From contig NZ_JAVFWN010000013.1 in NCBI RefSeq assembly GCF_030929495.1, forward strand, positions 62,001 through 126,000: a DNA stretch of 64,000 nucleotides, in the 5' to 3' direction. Source of the DNA: Nocardioides sp. LHD-245. GTDB taxonomy: Bacteria; Actinomycetota; Actinomycetes; Propionibacteriales; Nocardioidaceae. This document shows, in pieces, positions 58,453-64,000 of this stretch. Position 1 is the first letter of the stretch. Each line of letters opens with the position of its first letter. The notes beneath the pieces are model-generated. The model worked only from the letters and a program-made list of their open reading frames with translations. It made no database searches and was not told where the DNA came from. Both the position numbers and the translations under genes were made by a program.

Positions 58453-60141
58453 TCAGCCGGGGCAGGGGTCGACGTCGAAGCTCGTGGAGCGGGTCGCGGT
58501 CTGCCCGGCCTTGTCGACGGCGGTGACCGTGGCCGTCACGGTGCCGCCGACGGGGAAGGGCCCGATGGTGGCGGTCCAGGAACCGCCGGAGGCCGTCATC
58601 GGCTCCTGCCCGGTGCCGCTGGGGCCCGACCAGGCGACCCGCACCGACTGCACGCCGGAGGCGTCGGCGACGGTCGTGGTCAGGCTCCGTCCGGAGCAGT
58701 CGGTGGGGCCGCCGACGGAGATCCCGCCGATGACGGGCGGCCGGTCGACGACGACCTGGACCTGCAGGACGACGGTGCCGCCGGACCAGGAGACGGCGAC
58801 CGTGCCGGTGCTGCTGCCCTCGCCGAGGCTCGACCGGTCGGCGGTGATGGTCAGGCCCGCGTCGGCGCCGGCAGCCAGCGACCCGGCTCCCCGGGAGACC
58901 GACAGCCAGGCCACCCGCGGTTTGACGGTGTAGTCCAGGGCGCTGCCGCCGGCGTTGCTCAGTCGCACGGTGCCGGCGGACTTCGTGCCGAGCCGGAGGG
59001 TGCGGGTCGAGACGCGCAGGTCGCCCGGCGCGGTGACGGTCGTCTCGGTCGTGGGCGTCGACGTCGGGGAGGCCGGCGCACTCGGCGTGGGGGGCGCCGG
59101 CTCGGTGGGCGTCGTCGCGGGAGCCGGGGCGGTGGCGGCCGGGGCCGTTGCCGTGGGTGCCGGGCTGTCGGTCACCGGGTCGGTGGCCACCGCGGGCGCG
59201 GTGTCCTCGGGCCACCAGGTGAGGACGGCGGCGCCGCCGAGAGCCAGCAGCAGCACGACCAGGCCGACGAGGAGCAGCGGGCGCTTCGACGTACCGCCGC
59301 CGGGGGCGGGAGGCGGCAGCGCCGGGTCGTCGGCGTAGTAGGCCACCAGCCTCTCGTCGTCGAGCACCCGGTCGCGGAGCGCGGCAGGAGCGGCGAAGGC
59401 GGGTACGCCGGCGAGCAGGGCGAGCGGGCTGACCATGAGCCGGCGCCGGGTCTCGCAGGTCTCGCAGCCGTCGATGTGCCGTGCGACCCGCTTGCGGATC
59501 AGCGGTGAGAACCGGCCGTCCCAGTCGCCGAGGATCGCGGACAGCTCGCCGCACAGCTCGCTGCCGCGGCGGGCGACGAGGAGGGCGCCGAGCGACCGCT
59601 CGACCTGGTCGCGAGCCCGGCTGAGCATGACGTAGGAGTTCTGGGTGGTCACGTCCATCGCCGCGGCCAGCTCGGCGCCGTCGAGACCCTGGCGCAGGTG
59701 CAGGTCGAGGAGCGCGCGGTCGCGGTCGTTGAGGCCCTCGATCGCCGCCCAGACCAGCTCGCGCAGCTCGTCCCGGCCGGCCGCGTCGGCGACCTGCTGC
59801 TCGGGGCCGCTGCCCTGGTCAGGCATCGCCTCGAGCCATTCGTCGTCGTGTGCCTCGCGTGCCCGCCCGCGCAGCGTCCGCAGGCACTCGTTGCGCACGA
59901 CCGCGTACAGCCAGGGCCGCAGTCGCGCCGGGTCCCGCAGCTGGCCGACCTTCTCCGCCATCACCACGAAGGCGTCCGCGACGCAGTCCGCCGCCTCCTC
60001 CCGGTTGCGGAGCATCGAGTACGCGAAGTCGTGCAGGCGGTCGGCGTACCGCTCGTAGACCCCCGCGAACGCCTGACGGTCGCCGGCGAGGACGCCCGCG
60101 ACGAGGGTCGCGTCGTCGGCGGGCGGGCCCGAGGCTGTCAT
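58453..60141 (-). CDS. ECF sigma factor fused to zinc-finger, membrane and extracellular domains
   Basis: 562 residues. Residues 1-190 are an ECF sigma factor: region 2 FAGVYERYADRLHDFAYSMLRNREEAADCVADAFVVMAEKVGQL and region 4 LNDRDRALLDLHLRQGLDGAELAAAMDVTTQNSYVMLSRARDQVE. Residues about 190-240 hold an anti-sigma-like zinc finger, HIDGCETC (HxxxCxxC). One membrane helix follows (RPLLLVGLVVLLLALGGAAVLTWW, about 288-311), then a Pro/Thr/Ala linker (315-370) and two outside beta domains (BACON/Ig-like, LRLGTKSAGTVRLSNAGGSALDYTV and VDRPPVIGGISVGG...). The sigma factor therefore seems tethered to the membrane with its own sensor. TACGAT lies 6 nt before the ATG. Confidence 0.85.
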   Translation of the reverse strand: MTASGPPADDATLVAGVLAGDRQAFAGVYERYADRLHDFAYSMLRNREEAADCVADAFVVMAEKVGQLRDPARLRPWLYAVVRNECLRTLRGRAREAHDDEWLEAMPDQGSGPEQQVADAAGRDELRELVWAAIEGLNDRDRALLDLHLRQGLDGAELAAAMDVTTQNSYVMLSRARDQVERSLGALLVARRGSELCGELSAILGDWDGRFSPLIRKRVARHIDGCETCETRRRLMVSPLALLAGVPAFAAPAALRDRVLDDERLVAYYADDPALPPPAPGGGTSKRPLLLVGLVVLLLALGGAAVLTWWPEDTAPAVATDPVTDSPAPTATAPAATAPAPATTPTEPAPPTPSAPASPTSTPTTETTVTAPGDLRVSTRTLRLGTKSAGTVRLSNAGGSALDYTVKPRVAWLSVSRGAGSLAAGADAGLTITADRSSLGEGSSTGTVAVSWSGGTVVLQVQVVVDRPPVIGGISVGGPTDCSGRSLTTTVADASGVQSVRVAWSGPSGTGQEPMTASGGSWTATIGPFPVGGTVTATVTAVDKAGQTATRSTSFDVDPCPG

Positions 60142-60147
60142 GGCGTG

Positions 60148-60153
60148 ATCGTA
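60148..60153 (-). promoter_or_regulatory. Probable leaderless -10 hexamer TACGAT
   Basis: On the - strand TACGAT ends 6 nt before the ATG of the fused sigma gene (60141), a near-consensus leaderless promoter. Confidence 0.5.
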
Positions 60154-60293
60154 GGGACACAGAGATGTGAGTGCCTACCGTTCCCAACCTTGCGCTTTTT
60201 CGGCGACGCTGGACGGTGCCCACAACGTTTTGCCGTCAAGCCTGTGGGTTCTCCACTGTCACCGGCCCGGCGCGAGATGGAAGGGTCGAAACC

Positions 60294-63200
60294 GTGCCAG
60301 TGGTCTCTCGAATCGCCATCGTCAACCGCGGGGAAGCGGCCATGCGGCTGATCCACGCCGTACGCGACCTCAATGCCCGCCACACGAGCGAGATCGGGCA
60401 GATCCGCACCATCGCGCTCCACACCGACGTCGACGCCGGGTCGGCGTTCGTCCGGGAGGCGGACGAGGCCCACCTCCTCGGGGCGGCGGCCGACCGCCCG
60501 TACCTCGACCACGCCGCGCTGGAGCGGGCGCTGACCGAGACCGGGGCCGACGCGGCCTGGGTCGGCTGGGGCTTCGTGGCCGAGGACCCGGCCTTCGCGG
60601 AGCTGTGCGAGCGGCTGGGCGTCACCTTCATCGGCCCCAGCGCCGATGCGATGCGCAAGCTCGGCGACAAGATCGGCTCCAAGCTGATCGCCGAGGAGGT
60701 GGGCGTGCCGGTCGCGCCCTGGAGCGGCGGCAGCGTCGACAGCCTGGAGGAGGCGCTGGCCAGCGCCGAGAAGGTCGGCTACCCGCTGATGCTCAAGGCC
60801 ACCGCCGGCGGCGGCGGGCGCGGCATCCGCAAGGTCAGCTCCGACGCCGACCTGACCGACGCCTACCAGCGGACCCGCGACGAGGCGCAGCGGGCGTTCG
60901 GCAGCGGCGTGGTCTTCCTGGAGAAGCTGGTCACCGACGCCCGTCACGTCGAGGTCCAGGTGATCGCCGACGGTCAGGGCACCGCCTGGGCGATCGGTGT
61001 CCGCGACTGCTCGGTGCAGCGCCGCAACCAGAAGGTCATCGAGGAGTCCGCCTCACCGCTCCTGGGCGATGCCCAGACGGCCGACCTCAAGGCCGCCGCC
61101 GAGCGGCTCGCCAACGCGGTCGGGTACGCCGGCGCCGGCACCGTCGAGTTCCTCTACCACCCGGGCGAGCGGACCTTCGCCTTCCTCGAGGTCAACACCC
61201 GCCTCCAGGTCGAGCACCCGATCACCGAGGAGGTGACCGGCACCGACCTGGTCGCCCTGCAGATCCAGGTGGCGCGCGGGCTCCCGCTGACCGGCGAGCG
61301 GCCCGCCGAGCGCGGCCACGCCGTGGAGGCCCGGCTCAACGCCGAGGACCCCGACCGCGACTTCGCCCCGGCCCCGGGCCGGATCAGCCGGCTCGAGTTC
61401 CCCGCGGGCCCGGGCATCCGGGTCGACACCGGGGTCGCCGAGGGCGACACCATCCCGGCCGACTTCGACTCGATGATCGCGAAGGTGATCGCCTGGGGCG
61501 CCGACCGCGAGCAGGCGCTGGCCCGCCTGCGCCGCGCGATGGGCGAGACCACCGTGGTCATCGACGGCGGAGCGACCAACAAGAGCTTCATCCTCGATCT
61601 CCTCGACCAGCCCGAGGTCACCACCGGCGCCCCCGTCTGGGCCGACACCGGCTGGATCGACCGGGTCCGGGGAGAGGGCCGCCTGCAGGCCGCCCGGCAC
61701 GCCGGGGTGGCACTCGTCGCCGCCGCGATCGAGGCGTACGACGAGGAGGAGCGCTCCGAGATCGCGCGTCTGCTGCAGACCTCCCAGGGTGGCCGGCCGC
61801 AGGTGCAGCACGACCCCTCCCGCACCATCGAGCTCAAGCTGCGCGGGGCGACGTACGCCCTGACGGTGCGGCAGACCGGCCCCGCCCGCTACCAGGTCAC
61901 CGTCGCCGGCGGCGGTGCTGCCGGGGAGGTCCGCACGCTCACGGCGACACTGGACCGCATCGACGAGGTGCACGGCCGGCTCACGGTCGACGGTCACCGG
62001 TTCCGGCTGGTGACCGCCAGCCACGGCCCGGTCCAGCTGGTCGAGGTCGACGACGTCATGCACCGGATCAGCCGCGACGAGGGCGGCATGGTGCGCTCGC
62101 CCGCGCCCGCGCTCGTCGTCTCCACCCCGGTCGCCGTCGGCGACGAGGTCGCCGCCGGGCACCCGGTGCTGGTGCTGGAGTCGATGAAGATGGAGACGGC
62201 GCTGCACGCGCCGTTCACCGGCCGGGTCAAGGAGCTCCTGGTCCGGGTCGGCAGCCAGGTCGAGACCGGCGCCCCGCTGGTGCGTCTCGACCCGACCGGC
62301 GACGCCGGCGACGAGCAGCAGGGCACGGCCCCCGGGCAGGTCGACCTGGACCTGCCGGTGCCCGAGCCGGTCGCGGCCGCCGGGCGCAACGCCGAGCAGC
62401 TGGCCGACCTGGGCAGCCAGCTGCTCGGGTACGACATCGACGCCGACCGGCGCCCCGCGCTGCTGGCCGACTACCTGGCGAGCCGCGACCAGGGCGGGTC
62501 GGCGCAGACGCTGCGGGCCGAGATGGCGCTGCTGTCGCTGTTCACCGACGTCGCCGAGCTGAGTCGCAACCGTCCGGCGGGCGACGAGCCGCCGGCCGAG
62601 CTGCGCGTGCACAGCTCACGGGAGCACTTCCACACCTATCTGCGCAGCCTGGACCCTGATCGGGGGGCCCTCCCGGACCACTTCCGCGACAAGCTGCTGC
62701 GGGTGCTCGCGCACTACGGCGTCACCGACCTGGAGCGCACGCCGGAGCTGGAGCGGGCCGTCTTCCGGATCTTCCTGGCCCAGCAGCACGCCTCCGACGT
62801 CGAGGTCGCGGTCGGCGTCCTGCAGCGGTGGCTGAGCGCCCCGCCGCCGGCGGCCGAGGACCGCCCGGCCGCCCGCGCCCTGCTGGAGCGGATGGTGCGC
62901 GCCACCCAGCTCCGGTTCGCCGTCGTGGGCGACCTGGCCCGCTCGATCCGGTTCGGCTGGTTCGACCAGCCGCTGGTCGACGACGAGCGACGCGTGGTCC
63001 TCGAGGGCGTGGCCGCCGAGGTCGCCGCCCTGGCCGACCCGGGGGCCGCCGACGGGGACGCCGCCGACCGGGACGCCCGGATCGCCGCGCTCACCGCGAT
63101 CCCGGAGCAGCTGGTCGGCTTCCTCCGCGACCGGCTCGTCGACGGCCTTCCCGCCCGGGAACCGCTGCTCGAGGTGCTGATCCGCCGGCACTACCTGGAG

Positions 63201-64000
63201 TACCACCTGCACGACCTGACGGTCACCGACCCGGACCAGCACGGCGGGCGCCCGGTCGTGTTCGCCGAGTACGCCACCGACCAGAAGGGCGCGACCCGCG
63301 TCGTCTCCACACTCGCCGACGTGACCGAGCTCGCCGACCCCGACGGCCCCCTCGGCGTCGCCATCGCCTCGGCGCTGACCACCGACCACGACCCCGGTCA
63401 CTCGGTGGTGGAGATCTACCTGCGCTGGCCCGACGCCCCGGCCGATCCCGACGCGGCCTCGGCCGAGGTGGCCCGGATGCTCGCCGGCCAGGAGTTCGCC
63501 CGCCGCGCCCGCCGGGTGTCGGTGGCGGTCTGCCCGGCCGCGCCGCAGCCGGTCGACTACTTCACGTTCCGCCCCGACGAGAAGGGCCAGGGCGCTCTCG
63601 CCGAGGACACGCTGATCCGCGGCATGCACCCGATGGTCGGTCGCCGGCTCAACCTGTGGCGGCTGCGCGAGTTCGACGTGACCCGGCTCGCCGCGCCCGA
63701 CGACGTCCTCCTCTACGAGTGCGTCGCCCGGGCCAACCCCGCCGACCGGCGCCTGGTGGCCGCTGCGCAGGTGCGCCAGCTCGCCGTCGTACGCGACGAC
63801 GAGGGGCGGGTGATCGGGCTTCCGCACGCCGAGCGTGCCGTCGAGAACTGCCTGGAGGCGATCCGCCGGGTACGCACCGCCCGTGGCCGCGAGGGCACCA
63901 AGCTCGACGTCAACCACGTGTGGGTGACGGTGTGGCCGCTGGTCGAGGCCGACCTCGACCAGCTCACGGCACTGCAGGGCAAGATCACGCCGCTCAGTGA
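60294..64000 (+). CDS. Fused biotin-dependent carboxylase: biotin carboxylase, BCCP and start of carboxyltransferase half (3' end missing)
   Basis: Open from GTG 60294 to the window edge without a stop, at least 1235 residues. Residues 1-455 are biotin carboxylase: RIAIVNRGEAAMRL, LKATAGGGGRGIRKV, SVQRRNQKVIEE and FLEVNTRLQVEHPITEE. The biotin attachment site is VLVLESMKMETALHAPF, with the modified Lys near 632. After about 670 a central region resembles the ACC_central domain of eukaryotic acetyl-CoA carboxylase (GTAPGQVDLDLPVPEPV, then FHTYLRSLDPDRG). The carboxyltransferase should follow outside the window. Such fusions (about 1800 residues) carboxylate acetyl-, propionyl- or longer acyl-CoA. 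AAGGGTC stands 8-14 nt upstream of the start; the 152-bp gap before it holds no other gene. Confidence 0.92.
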   Translation, partial: MPVVSRIAIVNRGEAAMRLIHAVRDLNARHTSEIGQIRTIALHTDVDAGSAFVREADEAHLLGAAADRPYLDHAALERALTETGADAAWVGWGFVAEDPAFAELCERLGVTFIGPSADAMRKLGDKIGSKLIAEEVGVPVAPWSGGSVDSLEEALASAEKVGYPLMLKATAGGGGRGIRKVSSDADLTDAYQRTRDEAQRAFGSGVVFLEKLVTDARHVEVQVIADGQGTAWAIGVRDCSVQRRNQKVIEESASPLLGDAQTADLKAAAERLANAVGYAGAGTVEFLYHPGERTFAFLEVNTRLQVEHPITEEVTGTDLVALQIQVARGLPLTGERPAERGHAVEARLNAEDPDRDFAPAPGRISRLEFPAGPGIRVDTGVAEGDTIPADFDSMIAKVIAWGADREQALARLRRAMGETTVVIDGGATNKSFILDLLDQPEVTTGAPVWADTGWIDRVRGEGRLQAARHAGVALVAAAIEAYDEEERSEIARLLQTSQGGRPQVQHDPSRTIELKLRGATYALTVRQTGPARYQVTVAGGGAAGEVRTLTATLDRIDEVHGRLTVDGHRFRLVTASHGPVQLVEVDDVMHRISRDEGGMVRSPAPALVVSTPVAVGDEVAAGHPVLVLESMKMETALHAPFTGRVKELLVRVGSQVETGAPLVRLDPTGDAGDEQQGTAPGQVDLDLPVPEPVAAAGRNAEQLADLGSQLLGYDIDADRRPALLADYLASRDQGGSAQTLRAEMALLSLFTDVAELSRNRPAGDEPPAELRVHSSREHFHTYLRSLDPDRGALPDHFRDKLLRVLAHYGVTDLERTPELERAVFRIFLAQQHASDVEVAVGVLQRWLSAPPPAAEDRPAARALLERMVRATQLRFAVVGDLARSIRFGWFDQPLVDDERRVVLEGVAAEVAALADPGAADGDAADRDARIAALTAIPEQLVGFLRDRLVDGLPAREPLLEVLIRRHYLEYHLHDLTVTDPDQHGGRPVVFAEYATDQKGATRVVSTLADVTELADPDGPLGVAIASALTTDHDPGHSVVEIYLRWPDAPADPDAASAEVARMLAGQEFARRARRVSVAVCPAAPQPVDYFTFRPDEKGQGALAEDTLIRGMHPMVGRRLNLWRLREFDVTRLAAPDDVLLYECVARANPADRRLVAAAQVRQLAVVRDDEGRVIGLPHAERAVENCLEAIRRVRTARGREGTKLDVNHVWVTVWPLVEADLDQLTALQGKITPLS

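Overview
The window is GC-rich, tightly packed actinobacterial chromosome, most like Nocardioides or another Nocardioidaceae. The supporting signs are heavy GTG start use, many 1-4 base gene overlaps, many apparently leaderless starts, and the family content: PucR, an IdeR-type DtxR, SigE-family and fused ECF sigma factors, a SerC of actinobacterial type, and a fused biotin-dependent carboxylase. I see about 55 protein genes and no rRNA, tRNA, insertion sequence, prophage or CRISPR array. The genus is inferred from style, not proven.

Layout. 1-12.4 kb: the 3' end of an iron-type alcohol dehydrogenase/transhydrogenase, a secreted amidase, a secreted propeller protein, a 28-codon membrane peptide, a methyltransferase, a topoisomerase IB / DUF1905 / macro-domain run, a sulfotransferase-like protein and serC. 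12.4-19 kb: a flavin monooxygenase co-oriented with a polar amino acid ABC importer, divergent from a PucR regulator. 19-24.8 kb: an ABC exporter divergent from its histidine kinase/response regulator pair, then a PNPOx-like protein divergent from a MocR/PdxR regulator. 24.8-33.5 kb: two transporter/regulator pairs, a secreted M15-like protein, citrate synthase, pdxH, a kinase-C-lobe-like membrane protein and a patatin. 33.5-44.9 kb: a secreted CocE-type hydrolase, an Erm-like methyltransferase, a TetR-controlled heterodimeric ABC exporter, two lipoproteins and metQNI.

44.9-50 kb: a compact leader-like unit (promoter, near-maximal Shine-Dalgarno, 12-codon ORF, hairpins, terminator) ahead of an MFS exporter/MarR operon with a perfect 18-bp inverted-repeat operator, then an alpha-glucosidase and a hotdog-like protein. 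50-64 kb: an IdeR-type regulator, a DUF2277/pcm/sirtuin operon, a SigE-family sigma factor with a membrane beta-propeller partner, an enoyl reductase-like protein, an orphan TadG-like protein, an ECF sigma factor fused to its own zinc-finger, membrane and extracellular domains, and a large biotin-dependent carboxylase running off the end.

The most unusual non-coding signals are (i) the leader unit at 45,052-45,272, (ii) long near-perfect inverted repeats in every convergent intergenic gap longer than about 60 bp, two of which are homologous 63-nt elements, and (iii) a recurring promoter-like hexamer exactly 6 nt before the start codon of many genes.
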